A stretch of 64,000 bases of DNA from Streptomyces adelaidensis (GCF_016598475.1 NZ_JAEMUX010000047.1:1-64000), one strand, 5' to 3'; positions 40,979-49,575 are shown, numbered from the stretch's first letter. Program-made: numbers and translations. Notes: generated by a model from the sequence alone, not told the origin.

Positions 40979-41749
40979 GTGAGCCAGCCGGAGATGCAGC
41001 CCGAGGGGGGTCCCCAGGACGGGCGGGGTGAGGGGCCCGGGCTGTGGGCGGAGCCGTGGCCGTCGGCGGTGGCCGGGCCATGGGTGGGAGAGCTTGCCGG
41101 GCGGCCGTTTCCGCACGGCGACTGGGGGGCGCCGGCGGAACGGCTGGACGAGTTGTACCAGTGGGTCGAGCGGGCGGCGCTGGACACCGCCGCGTGGTAT
41201 CTCGCGGACCGGGTGTGGAAGCGGCTGGCGGCGCGGGTGCTGCGGGGCGGGGCGTCGCTGGGGGCGCTCGCGGGGGCGGCGCTGCCGCTGCTCGACCTCA
41301 CGGGGGTGGTGGGCGGGGCGGCTCCCTGGGGATATCTCGCGCTGCTGTCGTGCGTGGCGTGTGTCGCGGTGGATCGGTTCTTCGGGGTGACGTCCGGGTG
41401 GATGCGGGATGTGGCTACGGCGCAGGCGGTGCAGCGGCGGCTTCAGGTGTTGCGGTTCGACTGGGCGTCCGAGAGTGCGCGGGAGGTGTTGGGGCCCGCG
41501 GAAGGGACGGCGGGGGAGGCGGCCGAGCGGTGTCTTGGGGTGCTGCGGCGGTTCTCCGAGGACGTGACGGAGCTTGTGCGGGTGGAGACGGCTGACTGGA
41601 TGGTGGAGTTCCGGGGTGGGGGGGTGCCGCTCGGTGTGCCTGGCGGGGCGGGCGGCACGCGGCCGGAGGCGAGTCCCAACGGGCGGTTGTCCTTGCCGCC
41701 GGGGGCTCGGCCGAACATGCCTCGGCAGCGGCCGCCGGAGGCTCGGTGA
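40979..41749 (+). CDS. SLATT-type two-helix membrane protein
   Basis: A 256-aa protein. A helical front (PAERLDELYQWVERAALDTAAWYLADRVWKRLAARVLRGG) leads into two membrane helices (GGASLGALAGAALPLLDLTGVV, WGYLALLSCVACVAVDRFFG), then a cytoplasmic helical part (WMRDVATAQAVQRRLQVLRFDWASE, RCLGVLRRFSEDVTELVRVE) and a Pro/Arg tail. The pattern is that of SLATT (SMODS- and SLOG-associating 2TM effector) proteins, thought to form pores in nucleotide-triggered conflict systems. GTG 40979 follows AGGGAG. No cyclic-nucleotide synthase adjoins; it is divergent from ybaB. Confidence 0.75.
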   Translation: MSQPEMQPEGGPQDGRGEGPGLWAEPWPSAVAGPWVGELAGRPFPHGDWGAPAERLDELYQWVERAALDTAAWYLADRVWKRLAARVLRGGASLGALAGAALPLLDLTGVVGGAAPWGYLALLSCVACVAVDRFFGVTSGWMRDVATAQAVQRRLQVLRFDWASESAREVLGPAEGTAGEAAERCLGVLRRFSEDVTELVRVETADWMVEFRGGGVPLGVPGGAGGTRPEASPNGRLSLPPGARPNMPRQRPPEAR

Positions 41750-41788
41750 CGGTGGGGTGGCGATGGGCTGGGGTGGATGGGGTGGAGT

Positions 41789-41940
41789 GGGGTGCGTTTT
41801 CGGCTGTGGGTGCGCCGTGGTTGCTCGCGCAGTTCCCCGCGCCCCTGAAAAGCAGGACTGCGCCCCGCGCTTTTCGCCTTTAGGGGCGCGGGGGACTGCG
41901 CGCCCCGCCCCCACCCGGCCCGCAGCCGAAAACGCACCCC
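41789..41940. repeat. Large palindromic repeat, copy 2
   Basis: Outer arms GGGGTGCGTTTTCGGCTG/CAGCCGAAAACGCACCCC are perfect; the inner core CGCGCAGTTCCCCGCGCCCC is shared with copy 1 at 21.8 kb. It lies after the SLATT gene and before the operator array, so it should block read-through into the next operon. Confidence 0.85.
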
Positions 41941-41946
41941 GAAGAG

Positions 41947-42116
41947 TGGCACCACCTGGCGCCACTTGGCACCACACAACGTCACCGTGGTGCCACTATC
42001 ACCCGCGTAGGCGCCATAGCGTTATCGCAGGTCAGGGCGGCCTCATCAGTTTTGGCACCAGAAGTGCCGCCATACGGCTTGCCGGTGGAGCCATAGTGGT
42101 GCCATGATGGCGTCAT
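41947..42116. promoter_or_regulatory. Array of TGGCRCCAC operator repeats
   Basis: Three direct copies TGGCACCAC, TGGCGCCAC, TGGCACCAC start at 41947, 41957 and 41967, exactly 10 bp apart. Inverted copies GTGGTGCCA lie at 41987-41995 and 42096-42104, with TGGCACCA at 42053. Weaker matches are at 42010, 42064, 42084 and 42108, the last touching the ATG at 42115. Together they fill the gap before a ribbon-helix-helix gene, the kind of site array such repressors bind cooperatively. Autoregulation is inferred. Confidence 0.75.
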
Positions 42117-42636
42117 GGACCTCACCCCCTATGTCGACTCCCTCCGCCGTGAACTCGCGGTGGCCGCCGAAGCCGGCGGTGACGAAGCGCGCGAGCTGGC
42201 CGAGAGGCTCACCGCTCCCCTGGAGTCGGCGACCCGGCTGACCATGCTCAATGTGCTCTCGGCCGCGATGGACGAGGTCACCCGTGAACTCGCCCCCGGC
42301 TCGGTCGACGTACGGCTGCGCGGGCTCGACCCCGACTTCGTGGTGACACGGCCGCCCACCGAGGGGGGCGGCGGCGCCGTGGAGCCGACCGCGCCCGCCG
42401 AGCCGTTCAGGACGCCGGCCCCGGCCGACGGCGACGAGGGCGGCACCGCCCGCGTCAATCTGCGACTGCCGGCCCACCTCAAGGCACGCGCCGAGGAGGC
42501 CGCGAACCGCGAGGGCCTGTCGGTCAACGCGTGGCTGGTGCGCGCCGTGTCGGCCGCGGTCGAGGGCGGCACCCGGCCGCGCCCGGCGGAGCGGACCCAG
42601 ACCCTCGGCCAGAGCTTCACGGGCTGGGTGCGCTAG
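42115..42636 (+). CDS. Ribbon-helix-helix (HicB/CopG-like) DNA-binding protein
   Basis: A 173-aa protein. The N-terminal 80 residues are helical (MDLTPYVDSLRRELAVAAE..., TMLNVLSAAMDEVTRELAPG). A Pro/Ala linker follows, and the C-terminus is a ribbon-helix-helix: TARVNLRLPAHLKARAEEAA, then NREGLSVNAWLVRAVSAAV. It resembles HicB-type antitoxin annotations, but no HicA toxin adjoins. It is followed after 95 bp by the DUF4097 gene and the ABC exporter, which it may control through the array upstream. The ATG lies inside the last repeat and has no strong ribosome site. Confidence 0.85.
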   Translation: MDLTPYVDSLRRELAVAAEAGGDEARELAERLTAPLESATRLTMLNVLSAAMDEVTRELAPGSVDVRLRGLDPDFVVTRPPTEGGGGAVEPTAPAEPFRTPAPADGDEGGTARVNLRLPAHLKARAEEAANREGLSVNAWLVRAVSAAVEGGTRPRPAERTQTLGQSFTGWVR

Positions 42637-42731
42637 CCGCGCCCAGCCCGCCCCGCTCCACCCACACCACTCCACCCACACCACGTCCCACCAGCGGGGA
42701 CGCCCCAAGAACACAAGAGGACGGGACAGCC

Positions 42732-43574
42732 ATGCCTTCTTTCGACACTCCCGAACCGATCTCGGTCACGGCGCACGTGGGCGCCGGTTCCATCCAGTTC
42801 ACCGCGAGCGACCGCCTCGACACGGTCGTCGAGGTCCGGCCCGGGGACCCGAAGCGGGACAAGGACGTACGGGCCGCCGAGCAGACCGAGGTCACCTACG
42901 CGAGCGGCGTTCTGACGGTCAGGACGAAGGAGCGACGCCTCATCGGACCCTCCGGTTCCGTCGGCGTGACGGTCGACCTGCCCACGGGTTCGCGCATCGA
43001 CATGACCGGCTCCTGGACCCAGGTCATCGGCGAGGGTCGGCTCGGCGAGGTCCGGGTGAAGGCCTCGGGCGGCGACGTCCGCCTCGACACCACGGGCCCG
43101 CTGGAGCTGACCGCGTCGCACGGCTCGGTCACCGTCGACCGGGTCGAGGGCATGGCCGAGATCACCACCAGCAGCGGCAACGTACGCGTCGGCCTCATCG
43201 ACGGCCCGGCCGTCCTCAAGAACTCGCACGGCACCACGACCGTCGGCGCCGTGACCGGCGACCTGCGGATGAACGGCGCCAACGGCGGCATCGACATCGA
43301 GCGTGCCGAGGCGTCGGTCACCGGCACCTCGACCCACGGCCACCTTCGCGTCGCCGAAGTCGTCCGGGGCGAAGTCCAGTTGGAGACCTCCAACGGCTCC
43401 ATCGAGGTCGGTGTCCGCGAGGGCACCGCCGCCTGGCTCGACGTCAGCTCCAACCGGGGACAGGTACGCAACAGGCTCGCCGCGTCCGAGGCCCCGGAGC
43501 GGACCGAGGACACCGTCAAGGTCCGCGCCCGGAGCAACTGGGGCAACATCGACGTCCTCCGCGCCAAGGCCTGA
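42732..43574 (+). CDS. DUF4097 beta-repeat protein
   Basis: A 280-aa protein of repeated short strands (VRVKASGGDVRLDTTGPLEL, TASHGSVTVDRVEGMAEITT, SSGNVRVGLIDG, TSNGSIEVGVREG), giving a right-handed beta-helix, as in DUF4097/DUF2807 adhesin-like proteins. No signal peptide or membrane helix, so it is cytoplasmic. It often accompanies RHH regulators and DrrAB-type exporters in Streptomyces; its role is unknown. Confidence 0.85.
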   Translation: MPSFDTPEPISVTAHVGAGSIQFTASDRLDTVVEVRPGDPKRDKDVRAAEQTEVTYASGVLTVRTKERRLIGPSGSVGVTVDLPTGSRIDMTGSWTQVIGEGRLGEVRVKASGGDVRLDTTGPLELTASHGSVTVDRVEGMAEITTSSGNVRVGLIDGPAVLKNSHGTTTVGAVTGDLRMNGANGGIDIERAEASVTGTSTHGHLRVAEVVRGEVQLETSNGSIEVGVREGTAAWLDVSSNRGQVRNRLAASEAPERTEDTVKVRARSNWGNIDVLRAKA

Positions 43575-43664
43575 GCGCCCGCATCCCCCGCACCGGCCCC
43601 ATCTCTGCCGGTCCCCCACCCCCTCAGCTTTCGAAGCCTCCAACACCTCCAACCACCTCCAACA

Positions 43665-43704
43665 CCTTCACGCCTTCACGCCTTCACGCCTTCACGCCTT
43701 CAAA
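43665..43704. repeat. 8-bp tandem repeat between the DUF4097 and ABC genes
   Basis: Four perfect copies of CCTTCACG (43665-43696) and a partial fifth, just before the ribosome site of the ATPase gene. Upstream (43635-43664) are related CCAACACCT units. Copy number is probably unstable and could change the spacing in the leader. Confidence 0.85.
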
Positions 43705-43715
43705 CGGAGAACCCC

Positions 43716-44732
43716 ATGCCTTCTTCTGTCATGCCCACATCAATACCACCACAGAGCGGCGGTCACCCGTCCCCGGCCGCCGTCTCCACCGTCGGTCTGC
43801 GCAAGTCGTACGGCGACAAGACCGTCCTCGACGGCATCGACCTGCGCATCCCGGCCGGGTCCGTGTTCGCGCTGCTCGGCCCGAACGGTGCCGGCAAGAC
43901 CACCGCCGTGAAGATCCTCTCCACCCTCATCACCGCCGACGGCGGGCAGGCCCAGGTCGCGGGCCACGACATCGCCACGTCACCGGACGGGGTGCGTGCC
44001 GCGATCGGCGTGACCGGGCAGTTCTCCGCCGTCGACGGCCTGATCACCGGCGAGGAGAACATGCTCCTCATGGCGGACCTGCATCACCTGTCCAGGCGGG
44101 AGGGGCGCCGCGTCGCCGCCGAACTGCTGGAGCGGTTCGACCTCACCGACGCCGCGAAGAAACCCGCCTCCACCTACTCCGGCGGCATGAAGCGCCGCCT
44201 CGACCTCGCCATGACCCTGGTCGGCGACCCCCGCATCATCTTCCTCGACGAACCGACCACCGGCCTCGACCCCCGCAGCCGCCACAACATGTGGCAGATC
44301 ATCCGCCAACTCGTCTCCGACGGCGTCACGGTCTTCCTCACCACCCAGTACCTGGAGGAGGCCGACGAACTGGCCGACCGCATCGCCGTACTCAACGACG
44401 GCAAGATCGCCGCCGAGGGCACCGCCAAGGAGCTCAAGCGGCTCATCCCCGGCGGACACGTCCGACTCCGCTTCACCGACCCGGCCGCGTACCGCAGCGC
44501 CGCCTCCGCACTGGGCGAGGTCACCCGGGACGACGAATCCCTCACCCTCCAGATCCCCAGCGACGGCAGCCAACGCGAGCTGCGCACCATCCTCGACCGG
44601 CTGGACACCGCCGCCATCGAGGCCGACGAACTGACCGTGCACACCCCCGACCTCGACGACGTGTTCTTCGCCCTGACAGGCAACACCGACCAGCCGAACA
44701 AGCCGAACCAGCCGAAGGAGACCGTCCGATGA
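43716..44732 (+). CDS. ABC exporter ATPase, DrrA type
   Basis: A 338-aa ATPase: Walker A GPNGAGKTT, Q-loop in VTGQFSAVDGLI, signature YSGGMKRRLDLA, Walker B IIFLDEPTTGLDP, and a C-terminal DrrA-type extension (LTVHTPDLDDVFFALTG). It powers the permease encoded next, with which it overlaps by ATGA. GGAG lies 8 nt before the ATG. Drug or lipid export is the family role; the substrate is unknown. Confidence 0.94.
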   Translation: MPSSVMPTSIPPQSGGHPSPAAVSTVGLRKSYGDKTVLDGIDLRIPAGSVFALLGPNGAGKTTAVKILSTLITADGGQAQVAGHDIATSPDGVRAAIGVTGQFSAVDGLITGEENMLLMADLHHLSRREGRRVAAELLERFDLTDAAKKPASTYSGGMKRRLDLAMTLVGDPRIIFLDEPTTGLDPRSRHNMWQIIRQLVSDGVTVFLTTQYLEEADELADRIAVLNDGKIAAEGTAKELKRLIPGGHVRLRFTDPAAYRSAASALGEVTRDDESLTLQIPSDGSQRELRTILDRLDTAAIEADELTVHTPDLDDVFFALTGNTDQPNKPNQPKETVR

Positions 44733-45520
44733 GCACCCTCTCACTCGCCGTGCGCGACTCGTCCACGATGCTGCGCCGCAACCTCCTGCACGCCCGGCGC
44801 TACCCGTCCCTCACCCTGAACCTGCTGCTCACCCCGGTCATGCTGCTGCTGCTCTTCGTCTACATCTTCGGCGACGTGATGAGCGCGGGCATGGGCGGCG
44901 GCGGGGCGGACCGCTCCGCGTACATCGCGTATCTGGTCCCGGGCATCCTGCTGATGACCATCGGCGGCACCACGGTCGGGACCGCGGTGTCCGTCTCCAT
45001 GGACATGAGCGAGGGCGTCATCGCCCGCTTCCGCACGATGCCGATCCACCGCCCTTCGGTGCTCATCGGACACGTCGTCGGCAGCGTGCTGCAGTGCGTG
45101 ATGAGCGTGATCCTCGTCGGGGCCGTCGGTGTGGCCATCGGGTTCCGGTCCACGGATGCCACGGCCCTGGAGTGGCTGGCGGCGTTCGCACTGCTCGTGG
45201 TGTTCGCCATGGCGCTCACCTGGATCGCGGTCGGGATGGGCCTGATCAGCCCGAACGCCGAGGCCGCCAGCAACAACGCGTTGCCGCTGGTCTTCCTGCC
45301 GCTCATCTCCAGCACCTTCGTCCCGGTCGACGCGATGCCGGGCTGGTTCCAGCCGATCGCCGAGTACCAGCCCTTCACCCCGGCCATCGAGACCCTGCGT
45401 GGGCTGCTCCTCGGCACCGAGATCGGCCACAACGGATGGCTCGCCGTCGCCTGGTGCCTGGGACTGGCCGTGCTCGGCTACTTCTGGTCCAAGTCGGTGT
45501 TCGATCGCGACCCGAACTAG
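44729..45520 (+). CDS. ABC exporter permease, DrrB/ABC-2 type
   Basis: A 263-aa membrane protein with six helices (SLTLNLLLTPVMLLLLFVYI, YLVPGILLMTIGGTTVGTAV, LQCVMSVILVGAVGVAIGF, WLAAFALLVVFAMALTWIAV, and a C-terminal WLAVAWCLGLAVLGYFW). The ABC-2 signature PMPGWFQPIAEYQPFTP-like segment is seen as DAMPGWFQPIAEYQPFTPAI. It is coupled to the ATPase. Confidence 0.93.
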   Translation: MSTLSLAVRDSSTMLRRNLLHARRYPSLTLNLLLTPVMLLLLFVYIFGDVMSAGMGGGGADRSAYIAYLVPGILLMTIGGTTVGTAVSVSMDMSEGVIARFRTMPIHRPSVLIGHVVGSVLQCVMSVILVGAVGVAIGFRSTDATALEWLAAFALLVVFAMALTWIAVGMGLISPNAEAASNNALPLVFLPLISSTFVPVDAMPGWFQPIAEYQPFTPAIETLRGLLLGTEIGHNGWLAVAWCLGLAVLGYFWSKSVFDRDPN

Positions 45521-45647
45521 GGAGCGGCGGCCCGAAGGCCGCGGCCCGCAGCTCGTCCCACTCCGGGGCGGCGTACTCCGACACCACGTCGGCGTGCGCC
45601 GCCCATCGGCGTTTCCGCCGTCTGCCGGGCCCCGGCTCAACCCCTGC

Positions 45648-47645
45648 TCAGTCCGCCTTCGTGTACGTCAGCGACTCCCCCGAGTCGGTGTTGACGCGGC
45701 GGAGGCGGCCGTCGGGGAGGAGGGTGACCGTGGTGGCGCCGCCCGCGGAGCAGGAGGTGGCCGGTTCGCCGACGGTGACGGTGGAGGGACCGATGTCGAG
45801 GGGGCCGCCGTCGGCCGGTTCCGCGGTCAGCTCCGCCTCGAACACGCAGTGGTACGTGCCCGCGCCGGCCGGGCCGTCGGCGGTGAGCGAGAGCACGGTG
45901 TCGCCCACCTCGCCCTGCTGGATGAGGAGTTGGCGGGTGTTCTCGCCGTCGTCGTTGGCGATGCCGGCGTTCCAGGTGCCGAGGAACTCCTCCGGGATCG
46001 TGCCCGCGTCCGGCGACTCGGTGGTCTCGTCCGGCGAGGTCTCCGGGACCGACGGCTCGGCCGAGGTGGGCCCAGGCGTCTCCGGCGCGCCGGTCGCCTG
46101 CCCGCCCTTGGCGTCGTCCTCCTTGCCGCCGTCGCCCCCCTTCTTCATCAGCGCGTACACCCCGCCGCCCGCGCCCAGCGCGACGACCAGGGCGACGATG
46201 ACGAGGAGGACCGAGGAGCGGTTGCCTCTGCGCGGGGGCTCGGGCGGGACGGCTCCGGGGGCGCCGACGGGGGCGACTCCGGGGGCCTGAGCACCGTACG
46301 GCGCCTGCCCGTACGGCGGCGGCGCCTGCCCGTACGAGCCGTACGAGCCGCCGTACGGGCCCTGCGGGTAGCCGTAACCGGGGGCGATGGGCTGTGGAGG
46401 CTGCTGAGGGTGCTGAGGCTGGGGGTGCTGAGGATTCTGGGGGTACTGCTGCGGGAAGCCGTATCCGGCGGGCGGCGGCCCCGGCGGCGCGGCCGGCGGA
46501 GGCGGCTGCACGCCCGCAGCGCCCCCTGCCCCCACCGCACCCGCCGCCCCCACGATCTGCGTCGGCATCCGGTCCAGCGGGGCCGCGCCCGGGGCTCCGG
46601 GCGGAGGCGGCGGTACGGCACCGCTCCCCGCGGCGGTGGGAGCGGCGGCGGGCGGCCGCTCGGCGAGACCGGGCGCACCCTCTCCCGAATCAGCCCCCGA
46701 TCCAGCCCGCGTCTCCCCCGCCTCCTCCGGGTCCTCCACCTCCAGCAACTGCACCGCGTGCCGCCCCAGTTGGGCCACGAGGGCGCTCGGCAGCCAGGGG
46801 TCGCGGGAGCGCCCGGCGAAGACCGTGTCCTCGGCGCCCGTGCGTTCCAGGATCTGCGCGAGGGTCGGGCGGGCGGCCGGGTCCTTCCTCAGGCAGTCGC
46901 GGACGACGTCGTGGAGGCCCTCGGGAAGGCCCTCCAGGTCGGGTTCCTCCTGGGCGATGCGGAACATCAGGGCGTGGACGCCGGAGTTGGCGGCGCCGAA
47001 GGGCAGGTTGCCGGTGGCGGCGTAGGAGAGGACGGAGCCGAGGCAGAAGACGTCGCAGGCTGGCGTGATCCGGTCGCCGCGCACCTGCTCGGGGGCCATG
47101 AAACCGGGCGAACCGACGAGCGCGCCGGTCCTGGTGAGCCCGCCGTCCGTGACCGTCTCCAACGCCCGCGCGATGCCGAAGTCGATGACGCGCGGCCCGT
47201 CGATCGTCACCAGCACGTTGGACGGCTTGAGGTCCCGGTGGATGAGCTCGGCGGCGTGGATGTCCCGGAGCGCGTGGGCGAGCCCGGCGGCGAGGATGCG
47301 TACGGACCGCTCGGGGAGCGCTCCGTGGTCGCGCCCCACCACGGTCTGCAGGCTGGGCCCGGCGACATATCCGGTGGCGACCCAGGGGATGCCGGCCTCG
47401 GTGTCGGCGTCCAGCACCGGCGCGGTCCAGTACCCGCCGACCTGCCGCGCGGCCTGCACCTCCTGCCGGAAGCGGGCCCGGAACTCCTCCTGCTCGGCCA
47501 GCTCCTGCCGGACGAGCTTGACGGCGACGGTGCGGCCGCGGTCGGACCGGGCCAGGTAGACGTTACCCATCCCGCCGGCGCCCAGCCGTGCGAGCAGCCG
47601 GTACGCGCCGATCCGCTGTGGATCCCCAGGCCCGAGCTTCTCCAT
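45648..47645 (-). CDS. Serine/threonine protein kinase with extracellular domain
   Basis: A 665-aa PknB-like kinase. The kinase domain (about 1-280) has RLGAGGMGNVYLA, the ATP lysine in TVAVKLVRQEL, catalytic HRDLKPSN, DFG in VIDFGIARAL and the P+1 region GSPGFMAPEQVRG. A long Pro/Gln/Gly/Tyr linker of about 200 residues, one membrane helix (SVLLVIVALVVALGAGGGVYAL) and an extracellular domain with two cysteines (HCVFEAEL, SCSAGGATT) follow. ATG 47645 is used; GTG 47651 is possible. It converges on the exporter operon. Confidence 0.94.
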   Translation of the reverse strand: MEKLGPGDPQRIGAYRLLARLGAGGMGNVYLARSDRGRTVAVKLVRQELAEQEEFRARFRQEVQAARQVGGYWTAPVLDADTEAGIPWVATGYVAGPSLQTVVGRDHGALPERSVRILAAGLAHALRDIHAAELIHRDLKPSNVLVTIDGPRVIDFGIARALETVTDGGLTRTGALVGSPGFMAPEQVRGDRITPACDVFCLGSVLSYAATGNLPFGAANSGVHALMFRIAQEEPDLEGLPEGLHDVVRDCLRKDPAARPTLAQILERTGAEDTVFAGRSRDPWLPSALVAQLGRHAVQLLEVEDPEEAGETRAGSGADSGEGAPGLAERPPAAAPTAAGSGAVPPPPPGAPGAAPLDRMPTQIVGAAGAVGAGGAAGVQPPPPAAPPGPPPAGYGFPQQYPQNPQHPQPQHPQQPPQPIAPGYGYPQGPYGGSYGSYGQAPPPYGQAPYGAQAPGVAPVGAPGAVPPEPPRRGNRSSVLLVIVALVVALGAGGGVYALMKKGGDGGKEDDAKGGQATGAPETPGPTSAEPSVPETSPDETTESPDAGTIPEEFLGTWNAGIANDDGENTRQLLIQQGEVGDTVLSLTADGPAGAGTYHCVFEAELTAEPADGGPLDIGPSTVTVGEPATSCSAGGATTVTLLPDGRLRRVNTDSGESLTYTKAD

Positions 47646-47713
47646 GGCCACCGTCCCCCGATTTCCCCGTAGCCCCGTGCCGTCCCCGCGCATGTGTGTA
47701 CGCGTACGTACGG

Positions 47714-47749
47714 GTACGTCGTGTACGTCGTGTACGTCGTGTACGTCGT
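47714..47749. repeat. 9-bp tandem repeat upstream of the kinase gene
   Basis: Four perfect copies of GTACGTCGT, preceded by the related CGTACGTACGG and followed by CTACGTGCG. It begins 69 bp before the kinase start, in the shared control region with the divergent aminotransferase gene, so it could hold regulator sites. Confidence 0.85.
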
Positions 47750-47921
47750 CTACGTGCGCAACGGACCCGATCGTAGTGCGGCCTTACGGGGAGGCGGGGT
47801 GAGCGGTGTCTACGGTTCCGTAACAGGCTCTCCCCGCCCCGACACACTGTCGCCCCCCACCCCCCGCCCCCCGACACCTCGCCGATGTCCCCTCCCCCCA
47901 CCACCCCCCTACCCTCACCCC

Positions 47922-49277
47922 ATGACCCCTCAGGCGAACCCCCGGCTCGGCAGCGCCATAAAGGCCGCGGACCGTGCGCACGTGTTTCACTCCTGGTCGG
48001 CGCAGGAGCTCATCGACCCGCTCGCCATCGCCGGTGCGGAGGGCTCGTACTTCTGGGACCACGACGGGAACCGGTACCTCGACTTCACGAGTGGCCTCGT
48101 CTACACGAACATCGGCTACCAGCACCCGAAGGTCGTCGCGGCGATCCAGGAGCAGGCGGCGACGATGACGACGTTCGCGCCGGCGTTCGCGATCGAGGCG
48201 CGGTCGGAGGCGGCGCGGCTGATCGCCGAGCGGACGCCGGGGGACCTGGACAAGATCTTCTTCACCAACGGCGGCGCGGACGCGGTCGAGCACGCCATAC
48301 GCATGGCCCGGCTGCACACCGGCCGCCCCAAGGTGCTCTCCGCCTACCGCTCGTACCACGGCGGCACCCAGCAGGCCGTGAACCTCACCGGCGACCCGCG
48401 CCGCTGGGCCTCCGACGCGGGCACGGCCGGGGTCGTGCGCTTCTGGGCGCCGTTCCTCTACCGGTCCCGTTTCTACGCGGAGACGGAGGAGCAGGAGTGC
48501 GCGCGGGCGCTGGAGCACCTGGAGACGACGATCGCCTTCGAGGGCCCGGCGACCATCGCCGCGATCATCCTGGAGACCGTCCCGGGCACGGCCGGGATCA
48601 TGGTCCCGCCGCCGGGCTATCTGGCCGGGGTCCGGGAGATCTGCGACAAGTACGGGATCGTGTTCGTGCTGGACGAGGTCATGGCCGGGTTCGGGCGGAC
48701 CGGTGAGTGGTTCGCCGCCGACCTCTTCGACGTCGTACCGGACCTGATGACCTTCGCGAAGGGCGTGAACTCCGGTTACGTCCCCCTCGGCGGCGTGGCC
48801 ATCTCCGCCGCCGTCGCCGAGACCTTCGCCAGGCGCCCGTACCCCGGCGGCCTCACCTACTCCGGTCACCCGCTGGCCTGCGCCGCCGCCGTCGCGACGA
48901 TCGGCGTCATGGCGGACGAGGGCGTCGTCACCAACGCGGCCGCCCTCGGCGCCTCGCTCATCGGGCCGGGGCTGCGCGAACTGGCCGAGCGCCACCCCTC
49001 GGTGGGCGAGGTGCGCGGTGTCGGCATGTTCTGGGCCCTGGAGCTGGTCAGGAACCGCGAGACCCGTGAGCCCCTCGTCCCCTACAACGCCACCGGCGAG
49101 GCGGGCGCCCCCATGCTCGCCTTCGGCGCCGCCGCCAGGGCCCAGGGCCTGTGGCCCTTCATCAACATGAACCGCACCCACGTCGTCCCCCCGTGCAACA
49201 TCACGGAGGCCGAGGCCAAGGAGGGCCTCGCCGCCCTGGACGCGGCGCTGGCGGTGACGGACGAGTACACGGCGTGA
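47922..49277 (+). CDS. Class III aminotransferase
   Basis: A 451-aa PLP enzyme. FFTNGGADAVEHAIRMARLH binds the PLP phosphate, LDEVMAGFGRTGEWFA holds the aspartate that touches the PLP ring, and the Schiff-base lysine is in LMTFAKGVNSGYVPLGG. It resembles the aspartate-aminotransferase-family (omega-amino acid:pyruvate) group; the substrate is not certain. The ATG lacks a Shine-Dalgarno and TACCCT lies 6 nt upstream, so the transcript may be leaderless. Confidence 0.92.
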   Translation: MTPQANPRLGSAIKAADRAHVFHSWSAQELIDPLAIAGAEGSYFWDHDGNRYLDFTSGLVYTNIGYQHPKVVAAIQEQAATMTTFAPAFAIEARSEAARLIAERTPGDLDKIFFTNGGADAVEHAIRMARLHTGRPKVLSAYRSYHGGTQQAVNLTGDPRRWASDAGTAGVVRFWAPFLYRSRFYAETEEQECARALEHLETTIAFEGPATIAAIILETVPGTAGIMVPPPGYLAGVREICDKYGIVFVLDEVMAGFGRTGEWFAADLFDVVPDLMTFAKGVNSGYVPLGGVAISAAVAETFARRPYPGGLTYSGHPLACAAAVATIGVMADEGVVTNAAALGASLIGPGLRELAERHPSVGEVRGVGMFWALELVRNRETREPLVPYNATGEAGAPMLAFGAAARAQGLWPFINMNRTHVVPPCNITEAEAKEGLAALDAALAVTDEYTA

Positions 49278-49336
49278 CGCCATGACCCAGCCGTGACCTG
49301 GCCGTGCCGCTGGCCGGTGGGGCTGCCCCGGCCGCC

Positions 49337-49390
49337 CACCGGCCACCCACCGTCACCCACCGGCCGCCCACCGGCCGCCCACCGGCCCCC
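49337..49390. repeat. 11-bp tandem repeat after the aminotransferase gene
   Basis: CACCGGCCGCC at 49358-49368 and 49369-49379 with close variants at 49337-49347 and 49380-49390. It lies in the 298-bp gene-free gap before the GntR gene (49278-49575). Confidence 0.8.
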
Positions 49391-49575
49391 ACCGCTCACC
49401 CATGAACAAGTCACAGCCCCACCCGGGACATACACGGACATCCCCACCCTCCACACCCTGCGTACCGAAACACCCTCGCGGGAACCCGAACGCGTAAGGT
49501 GACGTGCTCGTAAGAGAACTCAGAGAGCACGCACGGGAATGCGTACGCGTACGCGGATGGGGGACCCAGACCACG

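Noticed and set aside
42115..42636. HicAB toxin-antitoxin pair
   Set aside because: The RHH domain resembles HicB annotations, but no HicA-size gene lies on either side, so a toxin-antitoxin call is not supported.
43635..43704. CRISPR-like array
   Set aside because: The repeats are contiguous 8-bp tandems with no spacers; the same holds for the arrays at 47.7 and 49.3 kb.
45399..47672. A 757-codon plus-strand frame
   Set aside because: It is antisense to the Ser/Thr kinase, whose motifs are complete.
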